A stretch of DNA of 15,330 nt, from NCBI GenBank assembly GCA_910587715.1, contig CAJUMV010000060.1, forward strand, positions 1 through 15,330, given 5' to 3'. The notes beneath the pieces are model-generated. The model saw only the letters and a program-made list of their open reading frames with translations. It had not been told where the DNA came from and made no database searches. How positions within the stretch are numbered: position 1 is the first letter of the stretch; the number at the start of each line of letters is the position of its first letter. Both the position numbers and the translations under genes were made by a program. Positions 1 to 7,011 of this stretch are shown here, piece by piece. This stretch comes from an uncultured Lachnospiraceae bacterium. Its GTDB lineage: Bacteria > Bacillota > Clostridia > Lachnospirales > Lachnospiraceae.

Positions 1-14
1 AAAATTTATAAAAG

Positions 15-52
15 ACCTGCTAAAAAGTCTTGACTTTTGTTAGCAGGTTTTT
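15..52 (+). terminator. Intrinsic terminator of an upstream gene outside the window
   Basis: The arms ACCTGCTAA (15-23) and TTAGCAGGT (40-48) are perfect reverse complements, and a T-run continues to 52. The inner part (AAAGTC/GACTTT-like) can extend the stem around a short loop. This is the standard shape of a rho-independent terminator reading rightward, so it probably ends a gene lying left of the window. Confidence 0.8.
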
Positions 53-302
53 ATGCCCGGAAATTCCTGAACCTGATTCTTTGAAGCTGATAGCCATTCG
101 GTGCAAAAAATAGTCTGTTGGTGCAATCCGGGTTTGGAAAGTGGGGGCGTCTGCCGACTGACTTTATAGAGTGGTAATTGATATCGCATGTCTGACAGAG
201 GAAAGAGGAACGAGCTGTCAATAATACATTGGTTTTGGATGATAAGAGCTATTACGCATGGACAGCGCCCAGCGCTCATCGGTATTCGTGGGTTGTTTTT
301 AG

Positions 303-449
303 CGGATATATCGGATGGGCTATAAAGAAGGGGACACATTTTCGATTTATGGCAATGAATATGCCGTGGACAGCAGCGGTCACATCCACATTTCGCCGGA
401 TGATACGTTTACATCAACGGACGTTAAATTTGCAAGGCACGACATGTAA
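303..449 (+). pseudogene. C-terminal relic of an unrecognised protein
   Basis: Frame 3 from 303 to the TAA at 447-449 encodes about 48 residues with a protein-like composition, including GDTFSIYGNEYAVDSSGH and SPDDTF. No ribosome binding site or convincing start precedes it: an in-frame TAG lies at 300-302, and the first ATG is at 315. Frame 1 upstream (from 229) is also open but its sequence looks less protein-like where the two overlap, so a frameshift near 300-320 is possible. I do not recognise the family. The 53-302 stretch before it holds no other gene that I can support. It lies 40 bp before the next, also broken, gene, so both may derive from one decayed locus. Confidence 0.4.
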
Positions 450-489
450 TAGGGTTTGAGAGATTATTTGCAGTAAAAAGGAGGAAAGT

Positions 490-1011
490 ATGATGCAGAT
501 TGGATTAAACAATTACCAGATTGGGAACGGCAATGCGGCAGAGAAGGCAGACGATAAAAAGGCGGAGAAGAAAACAGAGGACAAATACGCCAGTGTATCA
601 GCGTATGAGGCTTACTTAAAGCATAAGTATCCGTGCTTGACGGCTCCCGATTATAAGGTGACGATATCACCGGCATATTTGGAGAAATGTATCAAAGACC
701 CCAAAGAAGCGGAGTCGTTTGAGAAGGTTTTGGATCATATACCGGTCAGTTACAGATTTTTTACTGCGGCTTGAAATGCCTTAGGCGCGAAAGTTGTGAA
801 CCAAGAATTTATATTTGATGAAAATGGAAATTGCGGTGGCAGCCCTAATACATATGTGACGAGCAATCGCTCATCATCAGACAACAGTATGGAGGACGAG
901 GCGTTGATGAAAAAGGGGAAGAGGAAAAAGGCTTTGCCGCAACCGCAGGAACTGGTCGCGATGGAGCGGGCGTTCTATGAATCGTTTCTTGAGAAGCTGA
1001 AAAAGCTTTAA
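490..1011 (+). pseudogene. Split hypothetical protein gene with in-frame TGA
   Basis: A strong AGGAGG (479-484) precedes ATG 490. The frame runs 94 codons to a TGA at 772-774. The same frame then stays open and protein-like to the TAA at 1009-1011, for about 173 codons in total. The first part begins MMQIGLNNYQIGNG, then a Lys/Glu/Asp-rich linker and a compact domain (SVSAYEAYLKHKYPC, VTISPAYLEKCIKDP, EKVLDHIPVSY). The part after the TGA opens NALGAKVVNQEFIFDENGNC and ends in a basic, helix-prone tail. The layout resembles small uncharacterised Lachnospiraceae proteins, possibly DUF6033-like, but I am unsure of the name. The reading I prefer is a nonsense mutation in a single ancestral gene. 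A second start at GTG 796 has no good ribosome binding site. Function unknown. Confidence 0.6.
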
Positions 1012-1101
1012 GATGAAAAAAAGGGAAATTTTGCCAGGGGTGTTTTGAAAAAACGCACAATGTATTTGTTGTTTATAAGTTTTTGTGATAGAATAAAAAT
1101 G

Positions 1102-1130
1102 TTGATTTTAGAAATGTCACAAAATATTAT
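1102..1130 (+). promoter_or_regulatory. Candidate sigma-A promoter of the AbiEi-like gene
   Basis: TTGATT (1102-1107) and TATTAT (1125-1130) are separated by exactly 17 bp, each one or two bases from consensus, in an AT-rich stretch. A transcript starting near 1137 would have a leader of about 40 nt before ATG 1178, with a weak AGAGGTG ribosome binding site near 1164. The rest of the 1012-1177 gap shows nothing else. Confidence 0.5.
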
Positions 1131-1177
1131 AAAATACAAATATATTGTGCGTAATTTAATACTAGAGGTGTTGTGGG

Positions 1178-1790
1178 ATGAAACATTATAAAAGTTTACT
1201 TGCAAAGGGGTGCTTTACAAAACGAAGCATCCCGTTTTTTCGCGTTACCAGATAGATTCAAATCTGTTTTCGGACGCGTGTATCACGCATCACAGCGCGT
1301 TTGAAGTATTTGGATATGGAAGTCAGGTTTTTATGAGTGTTTTGTTGCAACGGATAAGCGATTTTCAGATTTTGAATATGACGGAGTGGTATATCGCCGT
1401 GTAGAATGCAAGCCGGATACGGAAGTAGTACAGCAAGGAAACATACGTGTGACATCTGTGGAGCAGACAGTAGTAGACTGCATCCGGGATTTTGAAAAGA
1501 TTGCAGGGCTGGAGGAAGTAATACGCTGCATGATGTTAGTGGCGGGCTTGAATGAACAAAAAATACTTGCGTGTCTTGCAAAAAATAACAATGGATTTCT
1601 GTATCAGAAGTGTGGTTATATTTTTGAAGATTTAAAAGAAGAATTCCGGTTTTTCGCTGCTTTTTTTGAGGAGTGTGAGAAATATTCCTCTGGTGCGAAA
1701 TGTTATTTGATGAAAGAGTCACAAAATAATGTGTTCCATAAAAGGTGGAAACAAGGTAGAAAACAGTTAATTAATATGGGTGGTAAATAA
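1178..1790 (+). pseudogene. Decayed AbiEi-type antitoxin (type IV TA)
   Basis: Three pieces in three frames rebuild one AbiEi-family antitoxin. ATG 1178 starts MKHYKSLLAKGCFTKR, the typical N-terminal winged-helix opening. The next piece, in frame 1 from about 1226, reads HPVFSRYQIDSNLFSDAC then ITHHSAFEVFGYGSQVF. The third, in frame 3 from about 1333, reads YECFVATDKRFSDFEYDG and continues through VTSVEQTVVDCIRDFEKIAGL and NNNGFLYQKCGYI to the TAA at 1788-1790. Compared with the family, some 35-40 residues of the winged helix are missing between the first two pieces, which is a deletion. One T is missing in the run at 1328-1332, which is a frameshift. In intact systems this protein represses its own operon and antagonises AbiEii, a nucleotidyltransferase toxin. 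No AbiEii gene follows; the next gene is a lipoprotein. Identity is quite sure, and loss of function is an inference from the breaks. Confidence 0.85.
1207..1240 (+). terminator. Terminator-like hairpin at the AbiEi deletion junction
   Basis: GGGGTGCTT (1207-1215) pairs with AAGCATCCC (1225-1233) with one G-T wobble, around a 9-nt loop, and six Ts follow at 1235-1240. Both arms are explained as coding sequence on either side of the deletion (KGCFTKR and HPVFSRYQ), so the hairpin was probably created by the deletion rather than selected. It could still stop transcripts entering the pseudogene. Confidence 0.5.
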
Positions 1791-1837
1791 TACGATATGA
1801 GGGAAACCGATAAAGTTTTTTAGGAAGGGAAATAAGC

Positions 1838-3261
1838 ATGAAAAAAGTGTATATTCTGTCAATATTTTTATTTGTTTTTTGTCTGACAGGATGCCGGAGA
1901 ATAAATAGTGAAGATGAGGGCATGAAGCAGGAACAAGAAATAGTGGAAAAGATGACGGAGGCAGAGAATGCAGATGTAATTGGAGAGACAGAGTCAAATA
2001 CAGCTTATGTAAATGAGGCAGAGAGAAAGGGAAGTACGGAAGAGGACGTAACAGAAATAAGCGTTACATGGCAGGACACCTATAAAAATATTATCAGAAA
2101 TATAGAAAGTAATCTTGCTGACCCTTATAACTTTATTTCAGAATTTGGCTTTAATGGATGCGCTTATGTGGGGATACATGATTTTGACAAGAATGATATT
2201 CCTGAATTGATTATAGGTTCGTCCACATCTGTTACTGTATTTACCTATGAAGAAGGAAAAGCGGAAAAAGTTGCAGATCTGTACGAAACGGAAGATTGGG
2301 GAGGAATCAATTATTTATGTTATAAGGATAATCATCTTGTCCTTATGAGCTGCGGGAATGGCGAAAACGCCGGCAATGGTTATGTCTGTTTTACTTATGA
2401 ACAGGGGGAATATTTCACGGGGGTTTACGATGATTACCAGCCGGATGAGGCGACAATTAACGGAGAACCGGTTAGCAAAGAAGAGTTTCTGCTGCAGTTT
2501 GACATTCTCAAATTAAAGGAAAACAATCATATTGAATTTAATTGGAGAAACAGTGATATTGCGTATTGTAAAGTAAATGATGAAGATGAAATCATGTTAG
2601 CAGGCAGCGATGAATGGATTGCAATAGACGATTTGGATTTTGGCTTGATAGAATGGAAGTCTTTGGAACAGAAAAATAAGTATTATATTGAGGAAGATGA
2701 AGCGATAGATAATGATGAAACAAAATATGGAGCAATCAGACAGGAGCATGAAGAGTTTCAGGAACAGAATGGAAATAACTTTTTTTACTATGATATAGAG
2801 TGTTTTTATTTTGATTCGGCTTTCCCGTCATTCTGAATGAGACTTTGCAAGCTTTTTATGATTCAAAGAAAGAGGCTTATCGGCATGATTCAGAAACATA
2901 TATAGATGAAGAGTACAGGGATGCCCCAAACGTACCATTTAACAACCTAATTTTTCGAGGTATTACTTATGCCGGTGATGATTTTGTCAGTTTGTTGTTT
3001 AATGATGTTGATTATGAGGGCGGAGCACACCCATATTCGGTATTGGATGGTATTACGATTGACTGCAGTACGGGGGAGATAGTTACTGTTGACCGGTTTA
3101 TTGATGACACTGACGAAGAGATAGGTGAACAGATAGGGGCAGTATCAGGTGCAGTATATAATCCGGAAGAATGGGATTATTATATCACAGACAGGACTGT
3201 GGTATTTTTTTATCATGATCCGAGGTTTTGGACTTCGGTGGCGACAAAAAGAGTAAGATAG
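1838..3261 (+). pseudogene. Frameshifted lipoprotein with DUF3298/RsiV-like C-terminus
   Basis: ATG 1838 follows a GGAAGGG ribosome binding site. The N-terminus is a lipoprotein signal peptide: MKK, a hydrophobic stretch, then lipobox LTGC with Cys19. An acidic linker (about 25-75) leads to a domain with HDFDKNDIPELI (about 114-125), the Asp-rich segment common in secreted Clostridia proteins. Frame 2 stops at 2834-2836 after FYFDSAFPSF, while frame 1 continues FPVILNETLQAFYDSKKEAY and runs to TAG 3259-3261. That second part has YEGGAHPYSVLDGITIDCST, typical of DUF3298 (the C-terminal region of RsiV-like anti-sigma or lysozyme-binding proteins). One missing base near 2821-2827 restores a single protein of about 474 residues. 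The role is unknown; an envelope-anchored sensor or binding protein is plausible. The sequence is otherwise well preserved, so the break is recent or a sequencing error. No strong terminator is seen after it. Confidence 0.75.
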
Positions 3262-3426
3262 CCAAAGAGAAATTTTTTGCAAAGACTGAAAAAATCTGTA
3301 AAAACAGGCAAATGTAACGGCAAATTAACAGGATGTTACCTAAAATTGTCCTGTATGTAATGCATAATTGGTGGTAACTTCACCTGCCCGATTATAGAAT
3401 GTAAGGGTACTAGGGAGCGTGTAAAA

Positions 3427-3873
3427 ATGAATTTTTCAGAAAACCTTCAAAAACTAAGAAAAGAAAAAAACATTTCACAGGAAAAACTGGCGGAAGAATT
3501 AAAAGTATCGCGTCAGACGGTTGGCAAGTGGGAAAATGGCGTATGCTGTCCGGAAGCAGAGTGTCTTATTGAAATCAGCGATTTCTTTGGAGTGAGTATA
3601 GACACTTTATTAAAAGGAACAGTGGCGGAGCGAAATGAGATGGATAAAGATTTTTCTGTCCATACAGATTCCCAATTAGATGATCCGGCTGCAAAAAGGC
3701 AAAGGAGCCGTAAGCTCCGGTTCGTGACAGCCATTGTGCTTTTTATTATATCCCCCTTTTTCCCGGGCGAACCGGGCGCAAACTCGGCGGGCGTTTTTTT
3801 CATGGTTTTATGTATTGCCATAGGAATAGGGCTGCTCCTCTATAATCGTTTGACAAAAGATCAGGCAGAATGA
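3427..3873 (+). CDS. XRE-family regulator with C-terminal membrane segments
   Basis: The 148-residue protein has an N-terminal HTH_3 domain (about 7-60) with SQEKLAEELKVSRQTVGKWE, the Cro/CI helix-turn-helix signature. A hydrophilic linker (65-97) follows, then two hydrophobic stretches (about 99-113 and 119-140) suited to a membrane hairpin. The start is ATG 3427, with GGGAG about 8 bp upstream. The gene lies 27 bp before an ABC ATPase and permease, so it is probably their local regulator, reading a membrane or drug/peptide signal. This arrangement is common in Clostridia. The upstream gap (3262-3426) contains inverted GTTACC (3335-3340) and GGTAAC (3373-3378), which might be operator halves, but no promoter is clear. 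The ligand and targets are unknown. Confidence 0.85.
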   Translation: MNFSENLQKLRKEKNISQEKLAEELKVSRQTVGKWENGVCCPEAECLIEISDFFGVSIDTLLKGTVAERNEMDKDFSVHTDSQLDDPAAKRQRSRKLRFVTAIVLFIISPFFPGEPGANSAGVFFMVLCIAIGIGLLLYNRLTKDQAE

Positions 3874-3895
3874 GACCGCCTGATTTTTCAGGAGG
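3860..3895 (+). promoter_or_regulatory. Overlapping hairpins between the regulator and ABC genes
   Basis: ATCAGGC (3860-3866) pairs with GCCTGAT (3878-3884), and a run of five Ts follows (3884-3888), which resembles an intrinsic terminator covering the regulator stop codon. The same 3' arm can instead form CCTGA (3879-3883) with TCAGG (3888-3892), four-T loop, which buries the first bases of the ATPase AGGAGG site (3890-3895). The two structures are mutually exclusive. Polarity control or attenuation is possible; the 7-bp stem is modest, so this is tentative. Confidence 0.4.
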
Positions 3896-3900
3896 TTATC

Positions 3901-4764
3901 ATGCTGTTAGAGGTAAAAGAAATTTCAAAGAAATACGGTACATTTCCCGCATTGAATCCACTGTCGTGCCGTATGGAATCCGGTGAGCTGATCGGTCTTG
4001 TCGGGTCCAACGGCGCGGGTAAGTCTACATTGATCAAAATACTTTCAACGCTGATAAGACCATCCGGCGGCGACGTTTTGCTGGATGGCAGAAGCATCGT
4101 AAAAAATCCCTCGCTTATGCAGAAAAATATCGGTTATCTGCCGCAGGATGTTGCGTTTTATCCCAATTTAAGCGCGGTTGAATTTCTTATGTATCTCTCC
4201 GCATTGAAAAAAATTCCCAAAAGGAAAGCCATGACAGAAGTGGAAACGCTTCTGGAAACCTTACATTTGTCAGATGTGAGACATAAGCGACTGTCAGACT
4301 GTTCGGGCGGCATGAAACAGCGTGTGGGAATCGCGGGCGCTTTATTGGGAAACCCGGAGATTATTATTGTGGATGAGCCGACAACAGGGCTTGACCCGGA
4401 AGAGCGTGTGACTCTTCGGAATATCCTTTCCAAACTGGCATGTACGAAACTTGTTTTACTGTCCACACATATTATCTCTGATATCGAAGCGGCGGCGACA
4501 AAGATAATGGTTTTGAAGAAAGGAAATCTGCTGTTTTATGATACGCCGGAAACGCTGCTCCATCATGCGGAAGGCCATGTATGGGAGTACATTCTTCCAA
4601 AGAGCCGGAGCAGCGAAGAGTTATCCGGTGTCAGTTCCATGCTCCAGACGGAACAGGGAATCAAAATCCGGCAGGTGAGCGCGGAAAGACCGTTTGCAGA
4701 TGCGGTTTCAGTCGGGGCTGCTCTGGAAGATGCCTGTCTGTGTGTGTTGGAGGAGGTATTTTAA
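3901..4764 (+). CDS. ABC transporter ATP-binding protein
   Basis: The 287-residue nucleotide-binding subunit of an ABC-2 type exporter would sit on the inner face of the membrane and drive the permease that follows. All motifs are present: Walker A GSNGAGKST (35-43), Q-loop Q82, signature CSGGMKQRV (134-142), Walker B IIIVDEP (154-160) with the D-loop GLDP, and H-switch H190. The weakly conserved C-terminal tail (about 215-287) is usual for this class. The start ATG 3901 has a perfect AGGAGG 5 bp upstream. Its TAA overlaps the permease ATG by one base (TAATG at 4762-4766), so the two are translationally coupled. The substrate cannot be told from sequence; peptides, antibiotics or lipids are typical for XRE-linked pairs. 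Confidence 0.93.
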   Translation: MLLEVKEISKKYGTFPALNPLSCRMESGELIGLVGSNGAGKSTLIKILSTLIRPSGGDVLLDGRSIVKNPSLMQKNIGYLPQDVAFYPNLSAVEFLMYLSALKKIPKRKAMTEVETLLETLHLSDVRHKRLSDCSGGMKQRVGIAGALLGNPEIIIVDEPTTGLDPEERVTLRNILSKLACTKLVLLSTHIISDIEAAATKIMVLKKGNLLFYDTPETLLHHAEGHVWEYILPKSRSSEELSGVSSMLQTEQGIKIRQVSAERPFADAVSVGAALEDACLCVLEEVF

Positions 4765-6194
4765 TGATCGGAAATCAAATATGGTTTATTGCGAAATCAG
4801 ATTTTAAGGAGCGTTCCCGCCGATTTTCTTTTCTCGCGTTATGCGCATTATCTGTGTTGGCGGCATTTCTATTTGTTCCGAATCCGGAGGCAGAAATGAC
4901 CTCGATTGCCGTGGATAGCGATTATTTTTTGCAGGGTACAAACTGGTCGTGGATACCGATGGCGTCTGCCCTGTGCACAGGGATGCTGCTGCCCATAACA
5001 GGATTTTTTTATCTGAGGAATACGCTGTCCTTTGACAGAAAGACGGGTACGATAGATTTGGTCTATACGTCTCCGGTGAGCAAAGTAAGTTATCTGGCAG
5101 GAAAATACATATCCAATTTACTCCTTCTTACTCTGGTGCTGATTGTGGTAGTCCTATCTTCCTTATGCATGACACTGATGCAATTTCCCGGTTCGGGATT
5201 TCCTGCCTTACATTTCCTGTCCTATTTTGTGAGCATTTTGCCGGGGAGCTTTCTGTGCGCTGCCGTGGCGCTTGCGGCAGAAGCAGTTCCTCTGTTTCAA
5301 GGCAGGAGCGGTTCGTGGCTGGCTGGCGTTTTGTTTTTTGTCATGTATATTGTCTGTATCTCTTTGCTGGTAGATGACTCGCAGGGCGCTATGGCACGGT
5401 TCTTTGATATGACAGGTTTTGTATGGCTGAAAGACAGCATTGACCGGAGCGTATACAGTGTAACGGGAAGCCCGGCGCATGTGGCGCTCGGTGTACATCA
5501 GGATATCGAGATAAATCATCAGCAAGTGTCAGAATTGTTTTTTCTGCCATTGTATTTTACAAAAAATCGGGTTTTAGAAAAAAGCGTTATAATCGCTGCC
5601 GGAATCATGATAGGTATTGCGTCTTCCGCGATTTTGCCGCGCTATGAAAACAGTAAGAAAAGGCGTGTGATTTCTGAGAAAAAGGAGCGAAAATCGAACG
5701 GTCATGGTATGTTCGTGACAGAGGTTATCCTGACACTCCGTAATTGTTCAGTGCTTTGGGCGTTGGTTATGTCAGGTTTATGGCTGTCGCTGTTTCTGGC
5801 GGACAGAAAAACGGCACGCGGCACGCTGTGGGTGTTGACGATGATGTGGTCGTGCCTGTTATACGCGGATTATGGCTGTCGTGAGAAAAAATATAACATG
5901 GATACGCTGCTGCCGACGTTTTGTCACGCACGTTCCCGTCAGATTGTGAGCCGTTGGTGTGTGGGCGGGATGTTTTCCGTTCTGATATCAATGCCGGTTA
6001 TTTTGCGGGAGGCGGCAGCCGGAGAGTGGGCAGGGGTTGTGGCAGGAATCCTGTCTGCAGTTGTCATTCCAGCGTTGTCGATCGTTCTCGGGTGGCTTAG
6101 CGGCTCGGAGAGGGCGGTTGAGATTGTTTTTCTGGTGATTGGTTATTGGATGCTGAACAGTGTATCGGTTATTGAATGGTTTGTGTCTTATTGA
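4764..6194 (+). CDS. ABC-2 type transporter permease
   Basis: I take the start as ATG 4764, giving 476 residues (MIGNQIWFIAKSDFKERSRR), because an AGGAGG at 4751-4756 precedes it; the open frame extends further upstream inside the ATPase gene but has no support there. The protein is strongly hydrophobic, with roughly ten to twelve membrane segments in two halves. A cytoplasmic element FDRKTGTIDLVYTSPVSK after the second segment resembles the coupling region of ABC-2 permeases. A large loop (about 205-265, with DDSQGAMARFFDMTG) separates the halves, and a charged linker (ENSKKRRVISEKKERKS) lies near 300. It is the membrane partner of the preceding ATPase. The stop at 6192-6194 is followed by 93 bp before the next gene, with no evident terminator. 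Confidence 0.88.
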   Translation: MIGNQIWFIAKSDFKERSRRFSFLALCALSVLAAFLFVPNPEAEMTSIAVDSDYFLQGTNWSWIPMASALCTGMLLPITGFFYLRNTLSFDRKTGTIDLVYTSPVSKVSYLAGKYISNLLLLTLVLIVVVLSSLCMTLMQFPGSGFPALHFLSYFVSILPGSFLCAAVALAAEAVPLFQGRSGSWLAGVLFFVMYIVCISLLVDDSQGAMARFFDMTGFVWLKDSIDRSVYSVTGSPAHVALGVHQDIEINHQQVSELFFLPLYFTKNRVLEKSVIIAAGIMIGIASSAILPRYENSKKRRVISEKKERKSNGHGMFVTEVILTLRNCSVLWALVMSGLWLSLFLADRKTARGTLWVLTMMWSCLLYADYGCREKKYNMDTLLPTFCHARSRQIVSRWCVGGMFSVLISMPVILREAAAGEWAGVVAGILSAVVIPALSIVLGWLSGSERAVEIVFLVIGYWMLNSVSVIEWFVSY

Positions 6195-6287
6195 GATTTT
6201 ATTGGAATCTGTTGTACGCAGAATGCCATCATATGTTTGCAAATGATTACAAAATGTGCCGTAATAAACAGGAAGGGAGATGATGTT

Positions 6288-6536
6288 ATGGCAAATTCGT
6301 TGGTGCAGTTTCGTACAGATGATACATCCAGAATAAAAGCGGCTAATATTTGTGAGCGTCTTGGAATTGACCTTCCGACCTATATGCGTATGTGTATTTC
6401 AAGATTAATTCAGGAAAATGGAATACCATTCAGTATGAAGCTTGATGATATTGGAAACCGCGCAGTGGAGGCGATGAAGGAAGCCAGCCGGATTGCGGAA
6501 GAAAATGGTATAGCCGACATGACATTGGATTGCTAA
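6288..6536 (+). CDS. RelB/DinJ-family antitoxin, C-terminally truncated
   Basis: An 82-residue protein opens MANSLVQFRTDDTSRIKAAN, the ribbon-helix-helix fold of RelB/DinJ antitoxins (about 4-48), followed by an acidic toxin-binding helix (RAVEAMKEASRIAEENGI). The start is ATG 6288 with GGGAGA 8 bp upstream; an ATG at 6237 in the same frame lacks a site. Family members usually carry a further 10-20 residues after DMTLD, and here the frame ends abruptly in Cys and TAA exactly where toxin-like coding begins in another frame. DNA binding may survive, but toxin neutralisation is doubtful. The neighbouring PIN toxin has lost its N-terminus, so the antitoxin has no obvious job. Confidence 0.8.
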   Translation: MANSLVQFRTDDTSRIKAANICERLGIDLPTYMRMCISRLIQENGIPFSMKLDDIGNRAVEAMKEASRIAEENGIADMTLDC

Positions 6537-6906
6537 AATGGGATTCTATCCCGGGAAATGTGATGGAATTGGTTTTCACAGGTTCCATTGTACCGGTTGT
6601 GAGTGAAGAAATCGTAAAGGAATACCGAGAAGTACTTACGCGTCCTAAATTTCATTTCACGGACGGAATAATTTGCGATGTGCTGGAGAATATAGAAAGA
6701 CAGGCTGTCTATGTAGATGTGGTTATGTCTGCCGGGCATGAAGAATTGCCAGATCCGAAAGAACAGGTGTTTTATGAGATTGTTATTGAGGAGCGAAAAC
6801 AGAAGATGCGTATCTTGTAATAGGAAATTTGAAACATTTTCCAAAGAAGACATTTGTTGTTACACCCCGGGAAATGCTCGATATTATATTGACTGATGCC
6901 GCCTGA
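6530..6906 (+). pseudogene. PIN-domain toxin remnant, N-terminus deleted and frameshifted
   Basis: From 6530 frame 2 reads LLKWDSIPGNVMELVFTGSI, SEEIVKEYREVLTRPKFH and LPDPKEQVFYEIVIEERK, then stops at 6818-6820. Another frame continues EDAYLVIGNLKHFPKKTF and VVTPREMLDIILTDAA to TGA 6904-6906. Together they match the PIN_3 family of putative VapC-like ribonuclease toxins. The opening strand with the first catalytic Asp (usually DTNVLVSA just before LLKWDS) is absent. One A is missing in the run 6796-6799 (AAAAC for AAAAAC), which explains the second frame change. Later acidic residues (SEEIVKEY, LPDP, EDAY) remain. Without the first Asp and a real start it cannot be an active nuclease. It was the partner of the RelB-like gene that it now abuts. 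Confidence 0.85.
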
Positions 6907-6934
6907 TCCCCCAAATTAGTCGGATTGGTGTCAT
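6905..6934. repeat. Diverged copy of the MerR gene tail (copy A)
   Basis: This 30-bp stretch matches 7368-7397 at about 24 of 30 positions, with an exact 14-base block CGGATTGGTGTCAT at the right end. Read on the minus strand it encodes NDTNPTNLGD, against PDDTNPVNWGD at the end of the MerR protein, but its stop codon is lost. It is too short to be a gene and probably is a leftover of a paralogous MerR or of a duplication. Confidence 0.6.
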
Positions 6935-6963
6935 TTCCCACAAAACAGAACAGTGCATTTGCT

Positions 6964-6992
6964 TTGACTTTAATTATATAAGCGGATATACT
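6964..6992 (+). promoter_or_regulatory. Candidate promoter of the broken AAA-ATPase gene
   Basis: TTGACT (6964-6969) and TATACT (6987-6992) have the ideal 17-bp spacing. Transcription would begin near 6999, right at the AGGAGGG (6999-7005) before ATG 7012, giving an unusually short leader of about 13 nt. An alternative -10 could lie within TATATA at 6975-6980, without a good -35. Confidence 0.45.
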
Positions 6993-7011
6993 GTAAGCAG
7001 GAGGGCGCGCT

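Noticed and set aside
40..339. 99-codon minus-strand open frame at the left edge
   Set aside because: It starts inside a terminator hairpin, has no ribosome binding site and its translation looks like random sequence.
772..774. Selenocysteine at the in-frame TGA
   Set aside because: No redox motif surrounds it and I see no convincing SECIS-like hairpin just downstream; nonsense mutation or error is simpler.
1258..1722. 154-codon minus-strand open frame
   Set aside because: It lies opposite the AbiEi-like pseudogene, whose plus-strand translation has clear family motifs; the minus frame has none.
6203..6267. Promoter for the RelB-like gene
   Set aside because: The candidate -35 boxes (TTGGAA, TTGTAC, TTGCAA) lack a -10 at acceptable spacing, so I cannot place one.
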